Source: Laccaria trichodermophora
Lineage: Eukaryota > Basidiomycota > Agaricomycetes > Agaricales > Hydnangiaceae
Assembly: GCA_018417955.1 (NCBI GenBank)
Contig: JACTVC010000017.1
Coordinates: forward strand, 1-64,000
Direction of reading: 5' to 3'
DNA: 64,000 nt
This document shows positions 46,776 to 58,314 of this stretch, one piece after another. Each line of letters begins with the position of its first letter. Position 1 is the stretch's first letter. The notes beneath the pieces are model-generated. The model saw only the letters and a program-made list of their open reading frames with translations. It was not told the origin of the DNA and did not search any database. A program made the translations under genes and the position numbers.

Positions 46776-48470
46776 TCAGCAGTCCACTATTCCGATCGCA
46801 GCAATGATCGAATCCAGGAGGATGTCCTTGTAGTCCCCGGCAGCGTGCCACATGGCGAATCCTTTGAGTGCCTTCTCTTTGATGAACGAGCCTTTCGCAG
46901 CTGCAAGACACCATCAGATGATTCCCGGGTAACAGAAGTAAATCACGGACCGAAGCTTTGAGCGTCATCATAGGAGATCTCGACTGACGTTGATGGATTA
47001 TAGACGTAGGGCTATATGGAGCTCGCATTAACATTGGAGGTAGAGAAAAGGGGGGGTATCTCACAGTTTGACTGCACTTGTCGAACCTGGACAACATGTT
47101 AGATGCGGGTGATCCCTTGCTTGTAAGATAGCCAGCAGTAACGAGACCCTCAAAACTGAAAACGCCAGTGGGACCACTGGTGACACCACATGAGTCCGTA
47201 GCTAAACGAGAATGTTAATCATTATGCAGCCCCATACTAGTCTGCATTGAACCACTCACTCTTGGTGTCAGCAGTCTCACCTTCTCCAGGTGTTTGGGGT
47301 GATTTGACAAAAGTGGGGTAAGGAGCGAGTTGTGAGTTTACAACTGCAACGTTCTTGCTGACAGTATAGCTGTGTCCGTATGCGGCGACGCCGAGTACAA
47401 GCTATGTTTTGTCGTCAAAACTACTTCGGAGACTAGCTTCAGCGAGAGAAAACACGGACCTTGTCGATGGGGAATTTGGCAGCCGTCCATGCTGCGACTG
47501 CGGACTCGGCAGAGCCCTGCTGTAAGTTAGCAGCGGCGCAAGAATCTGCCAAGGGAGCATTGGGGCCGACGACATCGGACCACGAGCCCCAGACATCGTA
47601 ATTCATGAGAGCTACGATGATCTTAGATAAAGCTTATGAAAATGCGAAAGGGCATACCGAGCCAGTCAAGGGTGTCGGCGAAGGCTGAGACGTCAGACAT
47701 GGGTTTGCCATCGCTTCCAGTAAAGGGAGTTATGCCGGCTGCAGCTGAGATTAACAGCTTCGAGCCCACAGGGTCCTGCCTGAGTTCTTGGAGGAATAAG
47801 AGGAAGTTTGCAGCGTCGTTGGGTGACATGACATTGCAGCCAATGCCGGACTGATTAGGGTATTCCCAGCTGCGGAGAGAGGGTCTTCTAGCAGTTGTGA
47901 GGGTATATATTGGTTGAACTCACTCAAAGTCAAGACCATCAAGTTGGTACTTCGCCACCAGCTGTACCAAAGTTTTCACAAAAATTGTACGGTTGGCCGC
48001 CGTCGCCACGTTGGACGAGAAGAATTGGGAACCGGTCCATCCACCAATGGTGATCATTGCGTTGACGTTCTAGACGCTGATCACGATGACACCCACATAT
48101 CAAATGTTCGTCTAGACGTACATGGCTCTTGGCCTCCGCGACGAATTTTGGTAGAACGGCGAGGCTATCACTATCAATTGAGACAGCACTTGGGTCGGAT
48201 GTTGTCAGCCTAAGGATACAATGTCATGTTATGTTCAACCTCCGTGGGCTGGAAAACGTACGCGAAGGCGAAGGTCATCGAAGTGTACTTGTCCCAAGAG
48301 AGCGACTCGGGTGGATGTGTTGCTCCCAGCCAGCCGGGATACCACGAAGTAGCAACAACCTCTGAGGTGTCAAAGGACAGAGACTTGGAAATTTGCCGAG
48401 CTTTCAATGGTGTATGGTGGGCAAACGCGAAAGGAACGCTAGCGAGCAATAAGTGTAGGATTTTCGTCAT
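46776..48470 (-). CDS. secreted GH18 chitinase
   Basis: Nine exons (48470-48262, 48209-48122, 48069-47924, 47869-47658, 47611-47460, 47401-47260, 47201-47065, 47011-46951, 46900-46776) give 423 codons in phase. A signal peptide (MTKILHLLLASVPFAFA) precedes the barrel. The catalytic motif DGLDFDWEYP is complete across an intron, with the acid/base Glu present. Supporting motifs are AMITIGGWTGSQFF, MNYDVWGSWS, the late GFAMWHAAGDY strand and YGHSY. This is a fungal endochitinase of family GH18 acting on cell-wall or exogenous chitin outside the cell. No carbohydrate-binding module is present. A TATA candidate lies about 85 bp upstream. Roles in wall remodelling, autolysis or mycoparasitism cannot be told apart from sequence. 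Confidence 0.92.
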
Positions 48471-49412
48471 GATGACGGGTAAGGAGCGAATACGTAGGGA
48501 ATGAAATTTCGACCGCTGAGAGAGGAATGGGATGAAGGGAAATCAACCATTGTTTATAAATGGAGTCGTGGGCGCCGTTGGTGTGACATGTTTTGACAGA
48601 TCCAGGCTTATGCGGGTTGGATCCAGGGTACTACATTCGGGCTCCGCACGTCGCCATTTTCCCCTCACGAATTCTAGCATTGGGCTTCTCAGTTCTTTTA
48701 GGCTGCTTTTAGTTGGTACTTCGGGCTCCGTTTATGTCCCGAGAATTTGTTGTGGGGAGGCAATGGAGAGTTGATGAAGAGGCTTCGCCGCTACCGGTAA
48801 ATTCAATTAACCAACTCGGCTCTTGCCGAACGAAGGCCTAGACTCCAACATGTGACCATTCATTCAACATTCATCTTTTGAGCTGGCGTTGGTTGGGCGT
48901 TCGGCAAGCGTTCGGTGGCTTGTCTATAATGTGGAGAACTAGATATATAAAGGTCCCTCTTCACTGTCAGAAATACCGAGGAGATATCTGAATTTCTGAC
49001 ATTTATTTTGTGATAGAACAGCTTCATCATCTGTATTACCTTCACGCAAATGTTGGAACCGAATTAAAAAATAAGTATACCCTTGCCGACCCTTCTCGCG
49101 AGCACAGCAAGCACCAGTGCACGATATTCTGAGGAGAGGCGTTTCCGCGAGCATACAAGATTGTAGTTCCCGCAGGCAAAAGCGTAGGTTAGCGACAAAA
49201 CAGATGAATGCGTAAGAATACACAATGAATTGAATTAGTGCGAGTGGTTACTTATAGGGATCAAGAAGGGGTCGAGGAGGGATGAGGAACAAAAGAAGGA
49301 CATAACTTGACGGGGAAGATCACGGGCAAGAAAAGAGGCGGGGAAATAAAAAGAATGGAAGGAGAAAAATAAAACACAAAGGGTCCGCAAGAAGGAGCGA
49401 ATCAACGATGAA
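48471..49412. other. spacer without recognisable gene
   Basis: Chitinase promoter side and 3' flank of the next gene. Short frames only. Confidence 0.5.
48553..48560 (-). promoter_or_regulatory. TATA-box candidate of the chitinase gene
   Basis: TTTATAAA about 85 bp upstream of the chitinase ATG (48470) on the minus strand. Confidence 0.45.
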
Positions 49413-51066
49413 CTAGTTCTTGCTCTGCGGTTCCAGAACTTCGCCGGTCCCTTCCTGTTGCTGCTGCGCCGTAGTAGGAGCTGCCTTCTTCTCTTTACCC
49501 CCAACATGAATCTTCTCCTTGAGTTTGTCGATGAACGACTTGCGGTGCTCTTTCTTCTCAGGAGCCTTGAGGGGCATCGTCTCAGCATGACGGCGAGCCT
49601 TCAGCTCAGCTTCGGTCGGCGGCTTGTAAGGCCTGTCCTTTTCCCCAGGCTCAAGAGTGGTGCGTATCCTTGTCATCGTTGCGGGCTGCTGGAGCGACGT
49701 AGATGGAGCCGTTGATGGGCCTTCCTGTTCACTGACTTGAAGCGCAGCCAGCTCCTCTCGGAGCGTCCTCTCCTTTCTCGCCTTCATAGACTCGCTTTCT
49801 GACGGCGGCAGGGTGACAGTAGGTCGCTCCCTGCCCTTTTCCTTCTCTCGCACGCTGCCGAAACCAAGTCTCTCCTCTTCTGATATAACGTTCGTTGGTT
49901 CCTCAGTTCTCATCTCTGTTTTCCCAGCAACGACATGCGTAGGCACGTTCTCCTCACCGACGACGGCCCCTCTCTCCTGTTCCGCGTCAAATGAACGCTG
50001 GTGAGTCTCCGCGAGCGGAAAGCCCGTCGACGAAGAACCTTCCTGACCTAGCTCACGTTTCGACGGGGTATTGACGACAGGCTATACGTGCAACGTCAGC
50101 CTTGCAGAAAAATAACATGGAGTATAGACACCTGATTCAAACTGACGGGAGGGGGGACCTCTGGCAGCACCGGGGCTGCAAACCCGGAGGCTTGATGAGT
50201 ACTGTCCTCCGCCAGTTGGGAGTGCTCAGCAAGATGCTCGCCGCGACCATTTGAACATGCGAGCCCAGGAGGGGTGTCAGAAAATGAGGCGGGAGTTTCA
50301 ACTCTGCTCCCGGGAAGACTCTTCGTGCTGGCGTCGCCAGTCGCCCCTTCCGCCATCAGTGTTTCTATTGGTGGGTTGGCAGCAAGGGTGGAATGGGGGT
50401 GGAGGTCTGGAAGGAAGGATATAGTGAGGTCACGACTAGATGGATATCGACGTACACTGAGCAGGACTTGATTGATGAGCAGAACTTGATTGAGAATTGT
50501 GGACGGCAGCCGGACCAGGAACAAGACCAAAGTCTTCAAACTCCTCAGATGTCGATGGAGGAACTATGGCATGTGCGACATCACGTATGTGATGGGTAGG
50601 TTCGAGTGAACCCGGATTTCCGGCGGTATGTTCTGCATGCCCGCCCGCTAAGTTCGTGTCAGCAGAGTTATTGCTACGGTGAAAAAAAGGACAAACGCAA
50701 GTACGCAGCAACACTAGGTGGTAAGTATCCTCCCACAGTTTCTCCTGCACTACCGACGTATTCCTTCGCAGTATGCAACGCACTCAAGGCTGCATCCTTG
50801 ACATATTCCGCGTCACTCTGTAACACCTCCGCAGTAGCGTGGCGTGTCGTCAACTCGGAAGTTTGAGCGGGATATGCTCCAGGAATGTGCTGTCCCGGAG
50901 TGGTCGCCGTCGAGTGAGATTGAAAAGGTATCTCTTGCTTGTCAGGAGGCGCGTTGTCGTCGCGCGATAGCGCGTCGATGGTGTGGGACGCCCACTGGTC
51001 AGCGGGCTCTCTGGTCGTTGCGAGGGGAGTTCCTAAGGCTGGTGGGTTGTTACCGATGGTGCTCAT
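49413..51066 (-). CDS. conserved low-complexity agaricomycete protein, function unknown
   Basis: Four exons (51066-50705, 50673-50458, 50364-50132, 50080-49413) give 492 codons in phase. The N-terminus (PLATTREPADQWASHTIDAL) is a motif I recognise from conserved mushroom proteins of unknown role. It is followed by an amphipathic stretch (YVKDAALSALHTAKEYV, then GYLPPSVAAYL) that repeats an 11-residue-like pattern. The middle is disordered. The last 150 residues are rich in Glu/Lys with an ERTLREELAALQV coiled coil and end in KSFIDKLKEKIHVGGKEKK. There are no membrane spans or signal peptide. The repeated Ala-rich amphipathic segments resemble stress or lipid-droplet-binding helices, but this is only a guess. 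Confidence 0.7.
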
Positions 51067-51108
51067 GGTGGTTCAGAGGGGAAATGGTGAGACACTCCAT
51101 AGGTTTTG

Positions 51109-51116
51109 TATAAATA
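51109..51116 (-). promoter_or_regulatory. TATA-like box of the low-complexity protein gene
   Basis: TATTTATA on the minus strand, 43-50 bp upstream of the ATG at 51066. Confidence 0.35.
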
Positions 51117-53879
51117 GTGGAGTGAAACCAATGATTTGCTTCAGAATGACGTTGTCTAGCCTCGGTTGTCACATGTTTGGAAAAAGCTGTGTAAACGGAT
51201 CTAAAAACTGCTCCACTGCATAATCGATATCCACAATGACCAGAATGCTACGGTGAAGTGGACATTCAACATTCAACGCCGTATGAGGAGGATTCTGTTT
51301 TAGAGAAGCAGGAGTCATTTGTCCCCGCCAATACCTAAGTGAAGTTTAAGTGAAGTCACGGTTTGGTGGTCGACAGCCACGATTCTAACACGAAATGGAC
51401 CTGGAGTTCGATTAAATGAACACACCCAACGATTACGAGGCAACCGGGGGAGCTCTCTGTCGCCGAAAACTGGTCGTCTTACAAATGTTTAACACCCGTT
51501 GGCACCAATTAGTACATGGGAACCGTTTAATATTATTTGAAGCCCCTGGACGCGAAAATGACAATCTGGGTTCTGTTCATGTTCAGCGCTGGGAACGGAT
51601 GCAACAAAAGATGCATGAGGAACGTGGATCATGTCATTATCGGAAGTTGGAGTTGGTATTGGAGGGGGCTTCTACGGGACCGCGATCAGCAGAAAGTGAG
51701 TATGAGTTTTATACAGTTGCACGTGAGAATATACAGCACCTTCTCTTCCAATTGGTCTTCTATGAGAAATTAAGGATTTCGGAATAGCATGTGCATTGAT
51801 GGAGCTCGGTTGAGCGGAGACGAGGTGCCGACTTTTAGAGACGACGATCTGGTACAGGCAAAGAATTTACATCCACACCGCTTGCGAGAAAGAATGATTC
51901 CAGTTTATCAAATTCCTCCGATGTTTGCGAAGAAGCCCCTTGTACCACCCGGCCAAAGTGCGCTCATGGAGAGGCTCCGAAGACAGGGGATCGGGAACCG
52001 CCCAAAAATGCTATGGGGCCAATATGAGGTCGAGGCACACTCTGAGGGCTTTTTTTTTCATGTAAGGGAAAATGGACAGATGCCCGCATGTGTAAACCAG
52101 CTAGTATCCATAACGGGTGATGACGGAGGGATGGACGCTGACGATGAGCTGTCTCCTAAATGAACTTGATTGAACCCGTGGATCGCTTGAAGGGACAACG
52201 TCTTCCACAGAGCCCTTGACTCTAGAGCCGTCCTACGCCACTTTGTGCGCACTAGGAACAGGTGCAAGCGTGCCCCATACGCCTCCAAGACCTTTATTGG
52301 CTCCGTGGCTGATCTTCTAGGACGCGGCGCACAGAAATGTCGCAAAGAACGTCCATCGGAACCGGACCTAATATCGATATCCTTGATTCTTAAAGTTCAT
52401 CTCGTTTGGAAAGGGCCTTCCCACGTCGAGAATGAGGACGGGCGATGCGTTCATCTATATTTACCACTGATCCCCGGATGGACGGTAAAGATGAGAGCCT
52501 CGGCTTTCTTCTCTTGCTCAGAATCCAATAAATTCTTGGAAGAGTTGTGCAAGCGCCCTGACATCCACCGATGAGAACTTGTCAGTGACATAGCACCCTG
52601 AAAGAGCGCATGGCGATGTTATCGATGTCAACGGCGGCGATGTCTAGAATTTGGAGACCACATGAGTTTAGATAGAAAATCAAGTTACAACTCACACGCG
52701 GACAGAATCGATTCTCTCTCATGTCAAATATATCACTTAGCAGGTTTTGAGCGATGTTGTTGAGGACTTACAGGTTGAGCGTTGAAATGGTTTGCCTGAT
52801 CAATTGCTGATCAATGCCTGATAGTACCGGCAGTTGCCGACGCTTGGCGCTTTTAAAATTCAAGCGCCAGACAATAGGTCCAATTTCTTCTATATAAAAA
52901 AAGAGAACTGACTCTTGAAAATGTCCACCGAATGATTTTGGAATCTGGAGAGCGAATAACTGATTTTCAGGCCAAGGTAACGTGCATTAACAATACGATA
53001 CAGCCTGCCCCGGGATTCAGGTAGTTGGCGCCTTGCGACATTTTTAAATAATACTTGCTCGTTTCTGTAGACAGTTGGAACAAATGCTGAATATTCTGCT
53101 GGGGTAATTTTCTTTTTCCAAAGATTTTTTATCAATCTTGCTGATGTCGAAATTCCAAAAAATTTGCTGTAAACCAACTGTAAACCGAACTTTTAGTATT
53201 TGGAAAATAATGGTCTCTATATAGTCTCCATGATCTAAATGTAGTTAAAGACGAAGAAGACAATCGTTGCTTCCTAGTAGTAGAACTTGTCTACATCTCC
53301 CTGTACATCATGATCTCCTTCGCGTTATTAAAATTAAGAACTTTTATGATGTCCTCGGACTTCTTTGAACACGGAAGAAATCGGCTCGTGACCCGTGGAT
53401 ATAATCTGGTGTCACCCTACTTCCTCTCTCCCCTTCACCTCCATTGACCCTTTCTTGTAAGTTTCTCATGAGGGCCTCTCCTTTCTTCACTTACACCTTA
53501 CCCAAGTTATGTAATTGGTGCGAAAACCTCGTTGAGCGAACTCGTGTTCATTACAAATAATGTCCAGTTTTGACTTGCCATTTCCTCGGGATTTATGTAA
53601 CCCTGCATATCACAGACAGTGTCATGTTTGCGTCGAAGGTACGCTGATGTATTCCACTTTCGATTTCGTCCTCTTTTTTTTTTGTCGTCAGGTCGTTGGC
53701 GTAAGCCACTTACCAACCTGACTTCCGCAAACGACCTTTGGTAGGGAAAGATTATCTTATCGGAAAGATAACATGAGTTATCTCGTTTTTGATGCCATGC
53801 GGTGCCTGAGTACAGATTCCTGAGAACTTGGCTGTGTGCACACAACCATCACCAGGCCACGCCTTCTTTTTGCTCAGGC
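51117..53879. other. long spacer, possible decayed coding
   Basis: Plus-strand frames at 51416-51787 and 51789-52163 are open for 123 and 124 codons and lie end to end in different frames. A minus-strand stretch around 52345-52200 (KWRRTALESRALWKTL) faintly resembles the second half of an F-box. None can be joined into a gene. Likely relics. Confidence 0.4.
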
Positions 53880-55582
53880 CCCAGCACTCGGCAAAGGAGG
53901 ACGCAGCGCAATACCGTTACGATGCGCCATCTGCCTCGCCAGGTGGTATCTCTCAATATTACTTCTGGAACGGTGAGTTCGTGCAGGCGAGAGTCTAACA
54001 GCCAATTAACTTTCTCGCCCAGACTTTTCCTCATGACCCTTCGATTTCTGCAACGTTTCCTCATGATTCAAGTATGTCATCATCAAGCGACATACCACTA
54101 ACTTCTACAGAGTAAGTCAAAGGTGGTCATTGCGCTATAGTTGTTCTCATTCATTCCAGTTCAAGTATATTTCCTTCTCAAACAAGCTCGATTCCTTTCC
54201 AGGCAGATTCATCCTCAGCCCCTTCAAATTCCTTTGTGGACCCTTCCTCGTCCGCGTCATCATTTACACCTTCTTCCACTTCTGAAACCTCCAACACTGT
54301 TAGCTCGCCCTCTCAGCTCCTTACAGACACCGTCTCAACCACCCAAATGCCAACTGCATCATCCACAACCATTAATACCTCCCAAAGCGGAGGCACGACT
54401 ATATACGCCTCCGGCTTACCCACCTCTCTCGTCTCCTCTCCACCTAGCAGAATCGCGATAACGCACACCGCCATCATCGCTGGCACCGTTGCTGGAATAA
54501 TCGTCTTCCTTCTTATCACTTTCGGCGCGATCCTTGCGTGTAAGCGACGTACACGAAGGAAACGACGGTTCGTTGAGGAAGCTGCCGTTAGGAGAAGGGA
54601 GTCTAAAGGCTTGTTGGATGGGGAGGGTTTCGACGACGACGACGCAGCCGCTTTGCGGGCTTACCGGGACGGACACCGGGCAAGTTCACCTACGCCATCA
54701 CTCATCCGCTCTCGCGCATCTGAGACGGGCTCCATATTCCGTGAAGAGGTATGGCCACCGCCGGGCGAAGAAAGCCGCTTCGTCGACCCTATCGAAAGAC
54801 GTAGCAGCCAGGTTGATCTCAGCAGGATCGTGAATGATGTGATGGGTCCTCCTGTGATGGTTTCAACGCATGATAGGGATGGGACTTACAACTCGGTTTC
54901 GTCAGCCCATTCGAATTCGAGTACAGCGCCGTTATTGGGCTCTTCTTCCCGCCAAGGCTTCTCGCCCTACAACACCCTCTGCTCACATCCAAATTCGGAA
55001 ATGTACTCCCAAGCGCTGGCTTCCGACGCTCCCTCGTCATTCCCACTGTCAAACTCTAGCACATCCTTATCGTCCAACTCTTCCCGCCGTGGCTTCGCTT
55101 ACACCGACCCCTTCCAGACACGACCTCCAGTAACGTCAACTTCCACCACGAGTCTACCGCCTGGTGCCTCCCCACCTATCAGTTTCTACAGCCCTCCTCC
55201 AGCAGCCCCCAAATTACCACTTGCATCGCCGAAAACTCCGACACCTACGATCCCCCCGCCGCAATACATACCACCATCTCAAGCCAGCGCTAGTAACGTT
55301 ACATCGCCAATTGGTAGCGCGTCTGGCTCACCACCTATCCCCCCTCCCAGATCTCCAGCTCGTGGAACTGCACAGGCGCTACCTAAGCCTCCTCCCAAGG
55401 TTAAATCATCTCCGCCCAACGCCTATAGGCCAGTAGGCACGAGCGACGTGCCGATATCGATGCGCAACACGCAACCGCGCAAGTCGAGCCCATTGGCGAG
55501 GGCGTTGACGCAAGACGCGAAAATATGGTTGGGGAGAAGTCCAAATCGCGGTAATAGTCCAAGCGATGATCCTCAGAGCTAA
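53880..55582 (+). CDS. Ser/Thr-rich single-pass membrane protein, 5' end uncertain
   Basis: The main exon ends at a TAA (55580-55582). Going upstream, exons at about 53880-53961, 54012-54110 and from 54161 join through GT..AG introns with an open frame (YDAPSASPGGISQYYFW, then TFPHDPS). The outer part is Ser/Thr-rich with many potential O-glycosylation sites. One transmembrane helix lies at about 54455-54540 (AIIAGTVAGIIVFLLITFGA), followed by a stop-transfer KRRTRRKRR. The cytoplasmic tail of about 330 residues is Pro/Ser-rich with PPIPPPRSP and PPPQYIPP, likely SH3/WW-type binding sites. This is the layout of fungal wall-stress sensor-like or related mushroom membrane proteins. I could not find the signal peptide or start exon, so the N-terminus is open. 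Confidence 0.65.
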
Positions 55583-56425
55583 TTTTGTTTTCCTTCAGTG
55601 TCAATATCTCAGCATCCCATATATTATGATATACGCAAAGGCTCCCCCTCCTTCTATTCTTCTTTCTTTCTTCTCCCGTCATTCTCGCTATATACCCCAC
55701 GGACTATCGTTGATAAAACCTTACCCTCGTAATGGACTCTCTGGAGCTGAGGTGCTTGGACTTTAATATCTATTATTCATCGCTCTTTTACTATCAGTAA
55801 TTGACGTAGGGAATCAGGAAAGGACGTAAAAGATCGTTTAACATGTACTTGTGCTACCGCTCCCAATTATCATGAAGTGGGCAGATTATGGTTAATTGGG
55901 TTGGGCATATTACGGCTTTATATTTGCAGAACTCTGACGGGTGCCTGAGTCATAACCCAACTGGAACATAGATCTGGAACTTAGGGTCTGTTCTCAGTCT
56001 GGAGGGCTCAGCGTTCGAATTTTTAGGTTCCTTGCGATTAGAGGGAACACACCGCCGACCTCGGCCTTAAACCATTGAGGAATTTTGGGTAGGGGCTTGA
56101 CGTGAATGCTACGAGCTCGTACCGCATGGTGTAAAGGTGGCATGGCTGTGCGGAGTATGTACCAGAAGCGTGAACGAGGACAAGACAAATTTTCGCTTTT
56201 GCTGTTGGTTGTGCCTCTACTTGCGTGCGTACAGCCCATGCTGTAGTTTTGGATTCCACCCCTGCCTTCAAATACCGTTGTCAGTGTCAGTTAATTTTTG
56301 CTATCAAAAGACATGTACAGTTAAACGTACTCACATCCAACACGTTTTTGAGTCGATAACGAGAGTTCAAAATAATAAGTTTCTCCTCCATATGTTTGAC
56401 CAACTTATAGGTAATAGGGAGTCTT
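55583..56425. other. spacer without recognisable gene
   Basis: 3' flank of the membrane protein gene and convergent 3' flank of the next gene. No features seen. Confidence 0.5.
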
Positions 56426-57530
56426 TCAACTACGAAGAATTACTCTTTCATAAACTTTCTCAAAGACGCGGAACAGAAAATACAAGAGGGTAGCGAACAT
56501 GAATGAGCGGTTGAAATCTCGAAAAATCATAATACAAGCCGTAGCAGGGCAATTTTCTGATATAGACAATGGCTTGCTGCTCGGATGATTGTGTGGTTCT
56601 CTTTCTTTGGACGAATAAGCTCGTGCAGAGTAAAAAGGAACGCGGGGAGCATATTCAAAATGGCGGTCGGGAGGGATGACTGGATTTCTATCTTTGCGCC
56701 GAGACAAAGTTGCGTCCGCCGAATCCTGTGTCAAAGACATTTGCGCCCGAACGTCGTTACGCAATAAGTCTTGGTTCGGAGAAGACGTGAGTGCACTATG
56801 ACTGCCCGCATGGGACCCCATCAGATGCGGAGAGATGTGATAGGGACATAGAGGGTGAACCAAAGCGAACGATGAGGAGCCTTCTGGCGTCTCCGAAACG
56901 AAGGCACGGCTCTCCCTCAATGGCACTAGATCGCTTTGATTGAAAACATATGTGTACCGGTTGCACGAACAATGCATCGTGGTATTTCCGGTGAGGTTCA
57001 GAGTGTTATCAACTTGGCCAATGGAGGTAACTGCACCAGAGTTACCATCCCAATTGTGACCTGAAAAGCCGTTGAGCTATATCAGGATACATGTCGCACT
57101 AAATGCTCACTGGCGTCGTTGAGAATATTGGCTTCTGCCGTGATCGTTGTCAATGTACCAGAATTGATTTCTGAAGCGTGTTCTTGACGAGGGAGAGACA
57201 GATAATGATTAGCAGCAACCCGCCAAATTAGATAGGAGGCGTACGGGTAGCAAGTTGAACATTCTCTGCGTGACCAACATCGTTCACCGTTGCTCGGTTT
57301 TCTATTTGGTTGACATCTAGAAGGTGTTCCTTTGAGTTCCCTGTAGCCAATGTTAAAAAACGGAAATTTAACGTACGATCGCTGTGGTCGTTGATTGAAA
57401 AGTCGTTATGGGAGTTGACCGTGCTAGTATCGGTCTGGTTAAAAGAGCGTTCGTTGTGCTGCTCTCTAAGCTTCCCCAATGGGCATTCAGAACCGACAAC
57501 TGTGCTTGTTGAGCATGAGATGTAGGCCAT
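56426..57530 (-). CDS. Asn/Thr-rich hypothetical protein with C-terminal hydrophobic segment
   Basis: On the minus strand several short exons separated by GT..AG introns share one style: STVNSHNDFSINDHSD, ENRATVNDVGHAENVQL, GTLTTITAEANILND and NSGAVTSIGQVDNTLNL. Such Asn/Gly/Thr-rich beta-like repeats head many mushroom proteins of unknown function, often STAND or cell-death types. The last frame (56977-56426) is open for 183 codons and ends in a hydrophobic stretch (FMFATLLYFLFRVFEKVYERV). Exon borders are not secure and the start is a guess (ATG at 57530 gives MAYISCSTSTVV). Confidence 0.42.
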
Positions 57531-58314
57531 ATCAAAAAGGATGGGCGCAAAAGAGTGGACGGGTGTTTTTCAGGCGCTCGGAGACCACTGTGTCCACCTT
57601 TAAGAGAAATTAGGTAGCGCCCGTTCGGCTCATGTCGCGTGATGACATCGGCAGTGCACAGGAATGGTTCACAGCACCATGTAAGGCGCAAAGTGAAGAA
57701 CACGTCATCCATTCATGGAGAGAGTGCCACTCAGCTGCTGCGCACAAAATGGCTTACACACAACCTGCCAGAACGAACAGCTCGACAGTTCCAGAAAGCA
57801 CGAGAAAAAAAAGTTTTGGAGTCATTCCGACGACGCTCCACACGCAGCACTGCAATGCAATATCGAATCAAGATAGGGCGGCGCGCAGCAAAATATCCTC
57901 AATTGAACACTTTACTTTGAAACGCACAAAAAGTTCGTGCGGCAATTACTGCAAACAAGAGATTGATAGGAGACTGTGGGGGTCCTGATCATGAGAGTAG
58001 GTGGCAAGCTGAGGTTTCGCAAGCGATTGGGTGCCCACCTAGAGCGATGGAAGTGAAGTCAAAGCAGTGCGTAAAACGTCGATGCTACCAACCCCGATAC
58101 TGAATCGGACCAACGACTGCGGTGGGCAGAGGGACAAGGAAGAAGCAAACAAGACCAAATTGCTTGTCTACGAGCTCCGGTTCATGTATACCCGGGTCTG
58201 CCGCCCCAACATTCTGCTTGCTTGCTAATGTTTTTTTAGCGCTGAAGATATCATTTGATTCTTCATTCGAATACTAAATATCGCACTTTCGATAGTGCCC
58301 AGGCCACCACTTCG
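57531..58314. other. spacer without recognisable gene
   Basis: Overlapping plus frames of 93-118 codons between 57632 and 57988 are Arg/Ser-rich with no family signal. The rest is leader of the thioesterase gene. Confidence 0.45.

Noticed and set aside
47607..47660. Apparent frame shift in the chitinase after DTLDW
   Set aside because: The first acceptor tried (at 47617) breaks the frame, but the acceptor at 47612-47613 gives a 46-bp intron and keeps LMNYDVWG in frame, so the gene is intact.
52050..52350. F-box-like words KWRRTALESRALW on the minus strand
   Set aside because: Only the second half of an F-box, no upstream LP-x-E/D-I/L-L motif, and no continuous frame.
57632..57988. Possible reverse-transcriptase C-terminus in Arg-rich plus frames
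   Set aside because: No catalytic or zinc motif and no match over more than a few residues.
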